Source: Acidocella facilis ATCC 35904 (lineage in GTDB: Bacteria > Pseudomonadota > Alphaproteobacteria > Acetobacterales > Acetobacteraceae). From it: a DNA stretch of 64,000 nt. This document shows, piece after piece, positions 1 to 9,553 of the stretch. Every line of letters begins with the position of its first letter. Position 1 is the stretch's first letter. The translations under genes and the position numbers were made by a program. Location of the stretch: positions 248,001-312,000 of the forward strand of contig NZ_JHYG01000003.1 of assembly GCF_000687875.1 (NCBI RefSeq), written 5' to 3'. Under the pieces are notes generated by a model. It did no database searches, was not told where the DNA came from, and saw only the letters and a list, made by a program, of their open reading frames with translations.

Positions 1-1
1 C

Positions 2-337
2 CGCGCCAGCAAGGGCGGGCGGCTTTCCGGCGGTGAGCAGGAGATGCTGGCGATTGCCCGCGCGCTGCTGCTGAACCCGAAGCTGCTGATTTTGGACGAG
101 CCGAGCCAGGGTCTGGCGCCGGTGATCGTGCAGGAGGTGATGCGCACCATCGCGCGGATGAAGAAGGAGGGCATGTCGGTGCTGCTGGTCGAGCAGAACG
201 CCATGCTGGCCTTGCAGCTGGCGGACCGCGCCTATGTGCTGGCCGATGGCGAGATGGTTTATTCCGGCGATGCGGCGACGCTGAAAGCCGACAAGGCCAG
301 GATGGAAAGCCTGGCCGGCGTCAGCCATGCGGCCTGA
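2..337 (+). CDS. Branched-chain amino acid-type ABC transporter ATPase (LivF-like), 5' truncated by window edge
   Basis: Only the last 111 residues are present; the reading frame is open from base 2. The visible part starts just before the ABC signature LSGGEQ, followed by the Walker B stretch LLILDEPSQGL and the switch-histidine region, where the usual His is replaced (LLVEQNAMLAL). LVEQN and the C-terminal layout are typical of LivF, the cytoplasmic ATPase of high-affinity branched-chain amino acid importers; related UrtE/amide importers look similar, so the substrate is not assigned. It is followed after about 80 bases by glcD on the same strand. Seen: ABC motifs. Inferred: LivF subtype. 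Confidence 0.85.
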   Translation, partial: RASKGGRLSGGEQEMLAIARALLLNPKLLILDEPSQGLAPVIVQEVMRTIARMKKEGMSVLLVEQNAMLALQLADRAYVLADGEMVYSGDAATLKADKARMESLAGVSHAA

Positions 338-416
338 CCAATTGCTCTTGCCCTGAGGGGCGGATCCGGCGTGAAATAGGCTGGAGCCGCGATAAAGACA
401 GCAAGAGAGTTCGAGG

Positions 417-1910
417 ATGTCCCTGCAAATGCCTCTGCCGGACCAGCGTGTGCTGGCCCGGCGCGACGAGATTATCAAGGCGCTGCGCCAGATCGTCCCC
501 GGGGAAGGGGTGATCGACGCGCCGCATGAGCTGCGGCCTTATGAATCGGACGGCCTCACCGCCTACCGGCAGCCGCCGATGGTGGTGGTGCTGCCGGAGA
601 CGGTGGAGCAGGTGGCGGCGGTGCTGCGCTACTGCAAAGGGCAGAATATCAAGGTGGTGCCGCGCGGCTCCGGCACCTCGCTCTCCGGCGGGGCGCTGCC
701 GCTGGCGGACGCGGTGCTGCTCGGCATGGGGCGGTTCAAGAAAATCCTTGAAATTGACTATGAGGATCGTCTGGCGGTGGTGCAGCCGGGCGTTACCAAC
801 CTTGCCATCACCAAGGCGGTGGAGGGCGAGGGGTTTTATTATGCGCCGGATCCGTCCAGCCAGATCGCCTGTTCCATCGGCGGCAATGTCGCGGAGAATT
901 CCGGCGGGGTGCATTGCCTGAAATACGGTCTCACCACCAATAACGTGTTGGGCGTGCAGCTTGTGACGATGGAGGGCGAGATTTTGCGCTTCGGCGGCAA
1001 GGCGCTGGAGGCGCCGGGGCTGGATCTGCTCGGCATCATCGTCGGCTCCGAGGGGCTGCTGGGGGTGGTGACGGAGGTGACGGTGCGGATTTTGCCGAAG
1101 CCGGAGACCGCGAAGGCGCTGCTGATCGGTTTTCCCAGCGTGGAATCCGCCGGGCAATGCGTGGCGGACACCATCGCCGCGGGGATCATTCCGGCCGGGA
1201 TGGAGATGATGGACAAGCCCGCCATCCATGCCGCCGAGGCCTTCGTGCAGGTCGGTTATCCGCTGGATGTGGAGGCGCTGCTGATTGTCGAGCTGGATGG
1301 GCCGGAGGCGGAATGCAGCCATCTGATCCAGGAGGTCGAGGCGATTGCGCGGGCCAACCAGGCGGGGATGATCCGCATCTCCCGCGATGAGGCGGAGCGG
1401 CTGGCCTTCTGGGCCGGGCGCAAGGCGGCGTTTCCGGCGGTGGGGCGGATTTCGCCGGATTATTACTGCATGGATGGCACCATCCCGCGCGCCAAGCTGC
1501 CGGTGGTGCTGCAGCGGATGAACGCGCTCTCCGAACAATATGGGCTGGGGGTGGCGAATGTGTTCCATGCCGGGGACGGCAATCTGCATCCTTTGATCCT
1601 GTACGATGCCAACAAGCCCGGCGAGCTGGAGCGGGCGGAGGAATTTGGCGCCGATATTCTCAGGCTGTGCGTCGAGGTGGGCGGGGTGCTCACCGGCGAG
1701 CATGGGGTGGGGGTGGAGAAGCGCGATCTGATGCCGGCGATGTTCTCCGAGGACGATCTGCGCCAGCAGCAGCGGCTGAAATGCGCGTTCGATCCCGAGC
1801 TGCTGCTCAATCCGGGGAAAGTGTTCCCGAGCCTGCATCGCTGTGCGGAGCTGGGGCGGATGCATGTGCATCGCGGGGCCTTGCCGTTTCCCGAACTGCC
1901 AAGGTTTTGA
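417..1910 (+). CDS. glcD: Glycolate oxidase subunit GlcD, FAD-linked
   Basis: Catalytic flavoprotein subunit of the GlcDEF complex, which oxidises glycolate to glyoxylate and passes electrons toward the respiratory chain. At 497 residues it matches the family length. The PCMH-type FAD-binding domain spans about residues 50-230, with the loop PRGSGTSLSGG at 82-92. The FAD-oxidase C-terminal domain follows, with NVFHAGDGNLHP and TGEHGVGVEKRDL near the end. The ATG at 417 follows a purine-rich stretch (GAGTTCGAGG). It ends two bases before the glcE ATG, so the three glc genes form one operon. D-lactate dehydrogenases share the fold, but the glcE and glcF neighbours decide the call. Confidence 0.95.
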   Translation: MSLQMPLPDQRVLARRDEIIKALRQIVPGEGVIDAPHELRPYESDGLTAYRQPPMVVVLPETVEQVAAVLRYCKGQNIKVVPRGSGTSLSGGALPLADAVLLGMGRFKKILEIDYEDRLAVVQPGVTNLAITKAVEGEGFYYAPDPSSQIACSIGGNVAENSGGVHCLKYGLTTNNVLGVQLVTMEGEILRFGGKALEAPGLDLLGIIVGSEGLLGVVTEVTVRILPKPETAKALLIGFPSVESAGQCVADTIAAGIIPAGMEMMDKPAIHAAEAFVQVGYPLDVEALLIVELDGPEAECSHLIQEVEAIARANQAGMIRISRDEAERLAFWAGRKAAFPAVGRISPDYYCMDGTIPRAKLPVVLQRMNALSEQYGLGVANVFHAGDGNLHPLILYDANKPGELERAEEFGADILRLCVEVGGVLTGEHGVGVEKRDLMPAMFSEDDLRQQQRLKCAFDPELLLNPGKVFPSLHRCAELGRMHVHRGALPFPELPRF

Positions 1911-1912
1911 GC

Positions 1913-3031
1913 ATGACTCCGCAAAATACCAAAGAGGTTTGCGAGATCATCGGCCAGGCGCTGGCGGACGGTGAAAAGCTGGAGATTGTCGGCGGCGGCA
2001 CGCGGGCGCAGATCGGCGCGCCGCGCGAGATCCCGACGCTCTGCCTGGCCGGGCTCTCGGGCATTCTGGAATATGATCCGGCGGAGCTGGTGCTCACCGC
2101 CCGCGCCGGCACGCCTCTGGCCGAGATCGAGGCGGCGGTGGCTGAACGCGGGCAGGGGCTGGCGTTTGAGCCTTATGGCGCGGCCGGGTCCACGATTGGC
2201 GGGGTGCTGGCGGCCGGGGTGGCGGGCGCGCGCCGGGTCTCCGCCGGCGGGGCCAGGGATCATCTGCTCGGGTTCGAGGCGGTGTCCGGCCGGGGGGAGA
2301 TATTCCGGGCCGGGGCGAAAGTGGTGAAGAATGTTACCGGCTATGATCTGCCGAAGCTGCTCTGCGGCTCCTGGGGGCGGCTGGCGGCGCTGACGGAGGT
2401 GACGCTGAAAGTGCTGCCCCGGGCGCCGGAGCGCGTGACTTTGTGCTGGCGCGGGCTGGCGGATGAGCCGGCCTTCGCGCTGATGCGCGCGGCCTTGCGG
2501 GCGCCGTGCGATGTGGCGGCGGCGGCGCATCTGCCCGGCGAGGCGACGATGTTGCGGCTGGATGGCGTCGGCCCCTCGATCGCGGCGCGGCGGGACTATC
2601 TGGGCGCGGCGCTGGCGGCCTATGGGCCGCCTGAGGCGCTGGACGATGCGGCGCCGCTCTGGGCGCGTGTGCAAGGCGGGGCGGGGCTGACGACCGAGGC
2701 ACCGCTATGGCGGCTCAGCCTGCCGCCACGCGCCGCGCTGGGGGCCATCGCGCCGCTGCTGGCGGCGGGTGGAGCGTATCTGGCGGATTGGGCGGGCGGG
2801 CTGATCTGGCTGGCGCTGGAGGGGCGTGAGGCGCTCATCCGTGAAGCGGCGGACGCGGCGGGCGGCCATGCCACGCTCATGCGTGCCCCGGCGGAAATAC
2901 GTGCGCGCATTCCGGCGCTGCATCCCCAGGCGCTGGGGGTGGAGGCGCTCTCGCGGCGGGTGCGGCGCGGCTTTGATCCGATGGGGATTTTCGAGACCAA
3001 CCGCTTTCTGGACGAGGCCGATGCAGACTGA
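1913..3031 (+). CDS. glcE: Glycolate oxidase subunit GlcE, FAD-binding
   Basis: Second flavoprotein-type subunit of glycolate oxidase, 372 residues. The FAD-binding domain is at the N-terminus: EIVGGGTRAQIG near residue 25, the GAAGSTIGGVLAAGVAGARR stretch near 95, and VVKNVTGYDLPKLLCGSWG near 140, all characteristic of GlcE. The start at 1913 is chosen because it lies just after the glcD stop and begins the conserved N-terminus; an in-frame extension upstream would overlap glcD in a shadow frame. Its 3' end overlaps glcF by 11 bases, suggesting translational coupling. Confidence 0.93.
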   Translation: MTPQNTKEVCEIIGQALADGEKLEIVGGGTRAQIGAPREIPTLCLAGLSGILEYDPAELVLTARAGTPLAEIEAAVAERGQGLAFEPYGAAGSTIGGVLAAGVAGARRVSAGGARDHLLGFEAVSGRGEIFRAGAKVVKNVTGYDLPKLLCGSWGRLAALTEVTLKVLPRAPERVTLCWRGLADEPAFALMRAALRAPCDVAAAAHLPGEATMLRLDGVGPSIAARRDYLGAALAAYGPPEALDDAAPLWARVQGGAGLTTEAPLWRLSLPPRAALGAIAPLLAAGGAYLADWAGGLIWLALEGREALIREAADAAGGHATLMRAPAEIRARIPALHPQALGVEALSRRVRRGFDPMGIFETNRFLDEADAD

Positions 3032-4301
3032 TTTCTCCCCCGCCCAGCTCGCCGACAAGGACATCGCCGCTTCCGAGGCGATCATCCGCAAATGCGTGCA
3101 TTGCGGCTTCTGCACCGCCACCTGCCCGACCTATGTGCTCGGCGGCAATGAGCTGGATAGCCCGCGCGGGCGGATCTATCTGATCAAGGACATGCTGGAG
3201 AATGAGCGCGTGCCGGGGCCGGAGGTGGTCAAGCATGTGGATCGCTGCCTCTCCTGCCTCGCCTGCATGACCACCTGCCCCTCGGGGGTGAATTACATGC
3301 ATCTGGTGGACCATGCCCGCGCCTATATCGAGACGCATTATCGCCGGCCTTTGGCGGAGCGCGTGTTGCGGGCGGTGGTGGCTTCGGTGCTGCCTTACCC
3401 GAAGCGTTTTCGGGCGGCGTTGCGTCTGGCCGGGCTGGCGCGGCCGCTGGCGGGATTGCTGCAGGGCATCCGCCCGCTGCGCCCGGCGGCTTCGATGCTG
3501 CAACTGGCACCGGCCAGGCTGCCCCCGCAGGCGCGGCTACCCGCCAGCCCCGCCGGGGCGCGCGGGCGGGTCGTGCTGATGCAAGGCTGTGCAGAGCCGG
3601 TGCTGCGCCCGGAAATCCGCGCCGCCACGATGCGGCTGCTGGAGCGCTGCGGTTATCAGGTGAGTTTCGCCCCGGGCGAGGCCTGCTGCGGCGCGCTCAC
3701 CCACCATATGGGGCGCGAGGCCGAGGCGCTGGCGGCGGCCAGGCGCAATGTTGAGGCCTGGAGCCGGGAGATCGAGGCCGGGCTGGAGGCGATTATCATC
3801 ACCGCCTCGGGCTGCGGCACCACGATCAAGGATTACGGCTATATGCTGCGTGACGATCCGCTTTACGCGGAGAAGGCGGCGCGGGTTTCGGCGCTGGCCA
3901 AGGATGTCTCGGAGGTGATCGAGGCGGCGGGGCTGCCGGCGCGGGTGGAGATCCCGGCGCGGATCGTCGCCTATCATCCGCCCTGCTCGATCCAGCATGG
4001 CCAGAAGCTGACCACCGGGCCGCAAAATCTGCTGCGCGCGGCGGGGTTTACGGTGAAGCTGCCGGCGGATTCGCATCTCTGCTGCGGCTCGGCGGGGACG
4101 TATAATATTTTCCAGCCGGAGATCGCCGGGCAGCTGGGCGCGCGCAAGGCGCAGACGCTGGAGGCGCTGCGGCCGGATGTGGTGGCGACCGGCAATATCG
4201 GCTGCGCGGTGCAGATCGGCCAGCATTCAGGGCTGCCGGTCGCCCATATCGTCGAGCTGCTGGACTGGGCCACCGGCGGCCCCGCGCCCGCCGGCCTCTA
4301 A
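3021..4301 (+). CDS. glcF: Glycolate oxidase iron-sulfur subunit GlcF
   Basis: Iron-sulfur subunit that carries electrons from GlcD/GlcE. It has 426 residues. The first 4Fe-4S motif is CVHCGFCTATCP (Cys25, 28, 31, 35) and a second, CLSCLACMTTCPSG, follows about 50 residues later. The C-terminal half holds the two cysteine-rich CCG-type motifs CCGALTHHMG and CCGSAGTYN, as in heterodisulfide reductase-like subunits. The start at 3021 sits inside the end of glcE. A GC-rich hairpin at 4315-4332 separates it from the convergent gene downstream. Confidence 0.95.
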   Translation: MQTDFSPAQLADKDIAASEAIIRKCVHCGFCTATCPTYVLGGNELDSPRGRIYLIKDMLENERVPGPEVVKHVDRCLSCLACMTTCPSGVNYMHLVDHARAYIETHYRRPLAERVLRAVVASVLPYPKRFRAALRLAGLARPLAGLLQGIRPLRPAASMLQLAPARLPPQARLPASPAGARGRVVLMQGCAEPVLRPEIRAATMRLLERCGYQVSFAPGEACCGALTHHMGREAEALAAARRNVEAWSREIEAGLEAIIITASGCGTTIKDYGYMLRDDPLYAEKAARVSALAKDVSEVIEAAGLPARVEIPARIVAYHPPCSIQHGQKLTTGPQNLLRAAGFTVKLPADSHLCCGSAGTYNIFQPEIAGQLGARKAQTLEALRPDVVATGNIGCAVQIGQHSGLPVAHIVELLDWATGGPAPAGL

Positions 4302-4314
4302 GGTTCAAAAGGTT

Positions 4315-4332
4315 CCGGGGGTTCACCCCCGG
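4315..4332. terminator. GC hairpin between convergent genes
   Basis: CCGGGGG - TTCA - CCCCCGG forms a perfect 7-bp stem with a 4-base loop. It lies between glcF (ends 4301) and the convergent Hint-glycosyltransferase gene (ends 4323), and includes that gene's stop codon. There is no clear U tract on either side, so termination in both directions is inferred from position. Confidence 0.45.
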
Positions 4333-7300
4333 TTGATCGTCACCACGGAAGACGTCATCGGCGCGATCGCCTTGGCCAGGGCGCTCTCCACCGCCTTGGC
4401 GGTAAAGCCCGCCCGCAGCAGCGCCCGCCCGGCCGCGACATGCGCCTTCGACGCACCCGCATCCTGGCTCAGCGTCCCGATCGCGGCGATGAGCCCGGCC
4501 GCATCCGGCGCCACGGCGGCGCGCAAAGCGGGGGGCAGCTCCAGCCCCTCGGCGGCGATCGGCGTCATCACGCAGGGCAGGCCATGCGCCCAGGCTTCCA
4601 GCACCTTGCCCTTGATCCCCGCCCCGAAGCGCAGCGGCGCCAACGCCAGGCGGGCGCGGGCGTAATAGGGGGCGAGATCTTCCACCGCGCCGGCCAGCTC
4701 CACCCCTTGCGTGCGCAGCATCTGCGCCACGCCATGCGGCAGCCCGGCGCCGACCACGGTGAGGCGCTGCCCGGCCAGGGCGGGCAGCACCGCCTGGGCG
4801 AACCAGAGCAGCCCGTCGAGATTGGGCTCATGCGCGAAATTGCCGACCAGCAGCAGCCCCTCGCGGTCGGTGCGCATGGCGGGCTTCACCGGCTTGATCG
4901 CCCAAGGCACCAGATGCAGCTTCTGCGCCTCCAGCCCGGCCTGGCGCAGCAGCGCCGCCTCGGCCGGGGAGTGGGTGAGCACGGCATCGGCCTGCAGCAT
5001 CACCGCGAATTCCTGCGCCTGCTGGCGCTGGGCGGCGCGGGTCAGCTCCGGGCGCTCCTGGATCTCGCCCTGGCGGCCCAGGCGCAGATGATGCAGGTCG
5101 GCGACGCTGAACATCACTCTCGCGCGCGGCTGGTAATGCCGGATCAGGCTCATATAGGGCGCAGCGACGCTGACCCGGTGCAGATAGACCAGCTCGAACA
5201 TCCCGGCCTGGCGGCAGAGCGCTTCCTCCACCGAGGCGATGGCGGGGGCAGCGAGGCAGGCGATGCCCTGCGCAGCCAGCAGCGCCTGGGCGGCGCCATC
5301 CGGCGCGGCGCCGGTGCGCGGCAGGAAGGAGACGTGCCAGCCCAGCGCCTGCAAGGCGCGCATATGGGAGAGGATGGCCTGGGCCCCGGCATTGCGGTCC
5401 GGCCGCGGCCAGGCATCGTCGATCACCAGCGCCCGCTTTGCCGGCAGGGCGGCCTGGCTGCCGCGCTGGCGGCGCATCGGCCCGGAATCGTGGCGCTGCG
5501 CGGCCTGCTGGCCCTTCAGCTGCTCGACCTCGTCCAGCAGCAGCGCCAGCAGCGCATCGCCCTCGCCGCTGCAGCCGCGCGCCTCGTCCAGCGCATCGCG
5601 CAGGCTGGCCAGGGCCGCCGCGTCCAGCGTGGTGCGCGGGGCGATCGGCGCCGGGGCGCCGCTCAGCAATGTGCCGCAGCCGGCGGCGCGCACGCTGATC
5701 AGATGCGCCTGCCCGGCGGGCAGCGGGCGCGGCAGGGTGAAGCTGAAGCCATGCCAGCCATTGCCGATGCCGGCCTCCGCCAGATCCGCGCGGAACTGGT
5801 TGGCGAGCACGCTGCCGATCCTGGTCTCGTGGTTGAAAATCTCCAGCTCCAGGCTTTCCTGCGGCTGATCCTTCATCCAGGCCCAGCCGCGCACCAGATG
5901 CCGCGTCGCTTCGTCCAGAACCCCTTGCACCGCGCCTTGCGCGTTGCCGCGCCGCTGGGCACGCGCCAGGATGCGCCGTTGCAGCGCCGCCAGCCGGCGG
6001 CCGCCTTCCAGCACCGGCGCGCAGAATTTCCATTGCGGGCGAGTATCGTCCGGATAGAGGGCGGCGAACTCATCGGCATTGTGGAACATGTTGCGGCTGG
6101 CGCAATCCATGAAGCTCTCGGTGGGGGCGTCCTCCGCGAACAGGATTTCGTGGCGCTCCAGCTCGATATGCAGATATTCGACCCGCGCCGGTGCCTCGAT
6201 GAGGGTGACGTTGCGGCCATTCACCAGATGCTTGGCCGGCACCAGATGCCCCTCCAGCAGCATCGCATGCTCGGGCGAGACGATCAGCGGCCGGGCGGGC
6301 AGCCCTTCGCCCAGCGCGCCGGCCTCGATGCGTACCGGCCAGACGCCGCGGTTGGCGGCAAGGAACGGGTTGGCATAAGCGCGCTTGCCGATCCATTTGA
6401 TCGGCTGCGGCCCGTGCTCGCGGGTCTGCACCAGATCGCCGATGGACAGCGCCTCCACCGGGGTTTCGCCGGCCGGCGTGCGGATGCGCGTGCCCGGGCA
6501 GAAGCAGGGCGTGCCGGTTTCCACCAGCACCAGCTTGTAGCTTTGCGCGGTCAGCGCCGATCCCAGCGTGACCGGCGTGCCGGCGCTGCCGAGATTCTGG
6601 TAATCCTGCATCGTCACGTCGTAGGTGCCCTGATTCACCAGGGTCGCGGTGCTGGCCCAGGCGCCATCCGCATCGGCGGTGGTGATGATGGTCTGGGTGA
6701 TGTTGTTGGCGGTGTCGGTCAGGCGGATCACCACCGCATCCTCGCCATTCACCTTGTTGGTGTAGGTAGAGGCCCAGAGGCTGCTATTGCTGCCGGTCAC
6801 GGTGCCGCTGGTCCAGGTGCCGGAGGCGTTGTCATCGCCGGCCCAGCCGAAGGAGAGCAGGGTTTCGGCGGTGGTGATGGTGTTGAGCGCGGCGCTGCCG
6901 ACGGTGGTCACGCTGCCGGCACTCACCGTCAGCGTATCGCCGGAGAGAGTCTGCCCGGCCAAGGCTTCGAAACTCGTGCCGGAGAAGGTGCCCACCACCG
7001 GCGCGGCGTCGAGAGAGAGCCCGGCGATGACGGTGCCGGCGGTGTTTTCCTGCACCAGATTGGGGTCGCTGGCGGTGCCGTCGCTGCCGGCGAGGTTATA
7101 GGTCAGGCTGTTGACATATTGCGGCACGCTGGTGCCGCTCGTGCCGGAAACCACGCCCAGCCCATCCACCCCGGCGGAGGCTTGTTGGCCGCTATAATCC
7201 GGGTTGAGGATGGCGGGCGGGGTGGTCACGGTGCCGCCCGTGACCAGCGCGCCGTTCACCGTGCCGGAGGCGATGGTCAGCGGGGCGGTGATGCTGCCGC

Positions 7301-9473
7301 CGGTCACCTGCTCGGCGGTGAGGGTGGCGTTGGTCAGCGTCGCGCCTTCAATCAGCTGGCCGCCATTCAGCGAGGTGCCGCCGGTGACGACATAGCCGGA
7401 GACGCTGCCGGCGGTCACGCTGCCGCCGGCGATGGTGCCAAAGGCGAACACGTCGTTATTCAGCGCCGTGCCGCTCACGCCGGCATCGTGCAGCCCGGCA
7501 TTGGTGTAAGTCGTGCCGTTGATGACGTAGGTGACGAGGTTGCCGTCGAGCGTGCCGGCGGTGATGGTGCCGTCCTGGATGGTGATGTCGCTGCCCAGCC
7601 CGGTGACCAGCGTGCCGGCCTGCAGCGCCCAGGTGCCGTTGCTCTCGGCGAGCTGGGCATTGACGATGCTGGCGACGATGCTGCCGCTGGCGAAATTGCC
7701 GTTATCCAGGGTGCCGGCGGTCAGCGTCGCGTCGTTGATCGTATCCGTGCCGTAAGTGATGCTGCTGGCATTGGTGACGGCGCTGGTCTCGGCGGTGAGA
7801 TAGAGGTTGAAGGTCTTGCTCTCGGTGCCGTTGGTCTCGACCACCTGATACCATTCGGTGCCGCCGGCGCTGTTCATCGGCAGGTTGTCGAGCATCAGAT
7901 TGCCCGTTGCCATGGTCGCGCTGGTATTGGCGCTGGCGCTGTAAGTGCCGTTGCTTTGCGAGATATCCCATTGCTGCCACAGCGAACCGCTCAGCGTGAT
8001 GGTGTCGCCGAAGGTCGGCACGTTGTTGGCATCGGAGGTCAGCAGCCGCAGCTCGATGGTGGCGTTGTCGGCCAGCACCACGCCGGCATTGGTGCCGTTG
8101 CCGGTGGCGAAATCCAGCACGATATTATTGCCGCTGGTACCGGTGACCGGCGTGTAGGTGCTGGCGGAGACGATATTGGCGATGGTGGGGGCGGTGTAGC
8201 CGGTCGGGGTATCGGTGGCGCCGAAGACGGTGAGGTCGATGGTGGAGACATCGATGCTGGTGCCGGGCTCGGCGAGGGCGAGCAGCGGCCCGCCCGTGGT
8301 GTAGGCGGCGGTCTCAGCGTCGGCATAGTTGAAGCCGTAGGAATTCGAATAGCTGGCGAAGGCGGCGGCGTAGCCGTTATAGGTGTGGCCGGCGATGATG
8401 GCGCTGCTGAGGCTGCGCCCGAAGCCGTAGGTGGGGTCCCAGTTGGCGCTCTTGTTCAGATCGATGCTGCCGCCGAGTTGGCCGTTCACCGGAACGCCGC
8501 TGGTGCCGTAATAGCCGGCATCGAAGCCGACCAGGAATTGCCGCAGCACTGTGCCCCATTCATTATTGGCGCCGGTGTTCATGGTGGTGAAGACACTGCC
8601 GTTGGAGACGATGGTGGCGGTGCCGTCGGTGGCGTAGATGCTGTTTTCCAGATTGCCGGCGTCGATATAGATGGTGCCCTGGATCTGGCTGTCGGCCTGC
8701 GGGGTGAGGGTGAAGACCAGGCTGCCGCTGCTGGTGCCGGCGCTCACCGCGTAATCGAAATAACCGGCATTATGGTAGGTTCCGCCGGCATCCGCGCCGC
8801 CATTGAAGAAGCCGGAAATCTCGATGTCGCTGGCAATCGAGCTGACGGCGGTGACATAGCCGGCCCAGTCCAGCGTGTTGCTGGGCGGGATGGCGCTGGC
8901 GAGGGAGCCGGCCAGTGGCCCGGTGCTGTAGGTGCTCAAGGTGGCGCCGGCATGGGCGAGCAGCGTTTCCAGCGCGGTGCCGGTGATGTCGTAGCCGACC
9001 GAGGCGCTGGCGCCGCTCGTGTAGCTCACCCCCATCCCCAGGCTGAGCCCGTACTGGACCACGGAGGTGAGGTTGCCGGCATCGGTGGCGGTGCCGGTGA
9101 GGTTCAGCTCGACCGAATCATAGCCGAAATGATTGGCGGCGGCGGTTTGCGCGTTGATGTCGCTCTGCTGGGTGATGAGGCTGGAGAGCGAGGGGCCGTT
9201 GGCGCCATTGGCCTCGCTCTGCACCAGAATATACATCTTGCCGCTGGCGAAGCTGCCGGGCAGGGTAACCGGCACGCTTTCGCCGCTGAGCGTGCTGGAG
9301 ATGCTGGCGGCCGTGCCGCCGACCACGGTGCCATCGGTCAACAGCGTGGTCCAGGTGCCGCTGGTCGGGCCGCCATTGTCGTAATAAACGACATAGACCG
9401 ACGAGGCGGTGTTGTTGTTGGTCAGTTCATCGATCAATGTCGAGCTGAGCGTCACATCCACCGTTGTCGTCAT
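4323..9473 (-). CDS. Giant fusion protein: beta-rich surface region + Hint domain + family 4 glycosyltransferase
   Basis: One uninterrupted frame of 1716 residues. Residues 1 to about 430 are Ser/Thr/Gly-rich and faintly resemble a GH64 (beta-1,3-glucanase) fold (for example NEWGTVLRQFLVGFDAGYYG); this is a weak guess. About 430-980 is low-charge beta-repeat sequence with recurring GTxTxGxLxG-like units. A Hint_2 (intein/Hedgehog-type) domain spans about 990-1130: it starts CFCPGTRIRTPAG (Cys990 and Cys992), continues VEALSIGDLVQT and SPEHAMLL, and ends ESFMDCASRNMF. At about 1190-1265 is a VRGWAW...FRADLAEAGIGNG module. From about 1346 to the end is a GT4-type glycosyltransferase (VIDDAWPRPDRNAG; GAGIKGKVLEAWAHGLPCV). 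No signal peptide or membrane helix is visible. Function is inferred: a surface or polysaccharide-linked protein that may process itself at the Hint domain. Confidence 0.8.
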   Translation of the reverse strand: MTTTVDVTLSSTLIDELTNNNTASSVYVVYYDNGGPTSGTWTTLLTDGTVVGGTAASISSTLSGESVPVTLPGSFASGKMYILVQSEANGANGPSLSSLITQQSDINAQTAAANHFGYDSVELNLTGTATDAGNLTSVVQYGLSLGMGVSYTSGASASVGYDITGTALETLLAHAGATLSTYSTGPLAGSLASAIPPSNTLDWAGYVTAVSSIASDIEISGFFNGGADAGGTYHNAGYFDYAVSAGTSSGSLVFTLTPQADSQIQGTIYIDAGNLENSIYATDGTATIVSNGSVFTTMNTGANNEWGTVLRQFLVGFDAGYYGTSGVPVNGQLGGSIDLNKSANWDPTYGFGRSLSSAIIAGHTYNGYAAAFASYSNSYGFNYADAETAAYTTGGPLLALAEPGTSIDVSTIDLTVFGATDTPTGYTAPTIANIVSASTYTPVTGTSGNNIVLDFATGNGTNAGVVLADNATIELRLLTSDANNVPTFGDTITLSGSLWQQWDISQSNGTYSASANTSATMATGNLMLDNLPMNSAGGTEWYQVVETNGTESKTFNLYLTAETSAVTNASSITYGTDTINDATLTAGTLDNGNFASGSIVASIVNAQLAESNGTWALQAGTLVTGLGSDITIQDGTITAGTLDGNLVTYVINGTTYTNAGLHDAGVSGTALNNDVFAFGTIAGGSVTAGSVSGYVVTGGTSLNGGQLIEGATLTNATLTAEQVTGGSITAPLTIASGTVNGALVTGGTVTTPPAILNPDYSGQQASAGVDGLGVVSGTSGTSVPQYVNSLTYNLAGSDGTASDPNLVQENTAGTVIAGLSLDAAPVVGTFSGTSFEALAGQTLSGDTLTVSAGSVTTVGSAALNTITTAETLLSFGWAGDDNASGTWTSGTVTGSNSSLWASTYTNKVNGEDAVVIRLTDTANNITQTIITTADADGAWASTATLVNQGTYDVTMQDYQNLGSAGTPVTLGSALTAQSYKLVLVETGTPCFCPGTRIRTPAGETPVEALSIGDLVQTREHGPQPIKWIGKRAYANPFLAANRGVWPVRIEAGALGEGLPARPLIVSPEHAMLLEGHLVPAKHLVNGRNVTLIEAPARVEYLHIELERHEILFAEDAPTESFMDCASRNMFHNADEFAALYPDDTRPQWKFCAPVLEGGRRLAALQRRILARAQRRGNAQGAVQGVLDEATRHLVRGWAWMKDQPQESLELEIFNHETRIGSVLANQFRADLAEAGIGNGWHGFSFTLPRPLPAGQAHLISVRAAGCGTLLSGAPAPIAPRTTLDAAALASLRDALDEARGCSGEGDALLALLLDEVEQLKGQQAAQRHDSGPMRRQRGSQAALPAKRALVIDDAWPRPDRNAGAQAILSHMRALQALGWHVSFLPRTGAAPDGAAQALLAAQGIACLAAPAIASVEEALCRQAGMFELVYLHRVSVAAPYMSLIRHYQPRARVMFSVADLHHLRLGRQGEIQERPELTRAAQRQQAQEFAVMLQADAVLTHSPAEAALLRQAGLEAQKLHLVPWAIKPVKPAMRTDREGLLLVGNFAHEPNLDGLLWFAQAVLPALAGQRLTVVGAGLPHGVAQMLRTQGVELAGAVEDLAPYYARARLALAPLRFGAGIKGKVLEAWAHGLPCVMTPIAAEGLELPPALRAAVAPDAAGLIAAIGTLSQDAGASKAHVAAGRALLRAGFTAKAVESALAKAIAPMTSSVVTINRG

Positions 9474-9523
9474 ATCGCCAGCCTCTGCCTTGTTGCGGAC
9501 GCAACTTTGTTTTCGATGGTCAC

Positions 9524-9553
9524 ATTAACGGTTGTTTAATCCTTTATTGTCAA
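9524..9553 (-). promoter_or_regulatory. Candidate sigma-70 promoter of the Hint-glycosyltransferase gene
   Basis: Reading the minus strand, a perfect TTGACA (9553-9548) is followed after 18 bases by GTTAAT (9529-9524), about 50 bases upstream of the ATG. The surrounding A/T-rich stretch stands out from the GC-rich background. The -10 is only a 4/6 match. Confidence 0.35.

Noticed and set aside
321-1871. Long minus-strand frame opposite glcD
   Set aside because: His/Arg/Pro-rich composition and complete overlap with a clear glcD; mirror-frame artefact.
4440-9539. A very long open frame on the plus strand opposite the Hint-glycosyltransferase gene
   Set aside because: It is a shadow of strong GC-ending codon bias; its translation is low-complexity Gly/Ala/His/Arg with no domain motifs.
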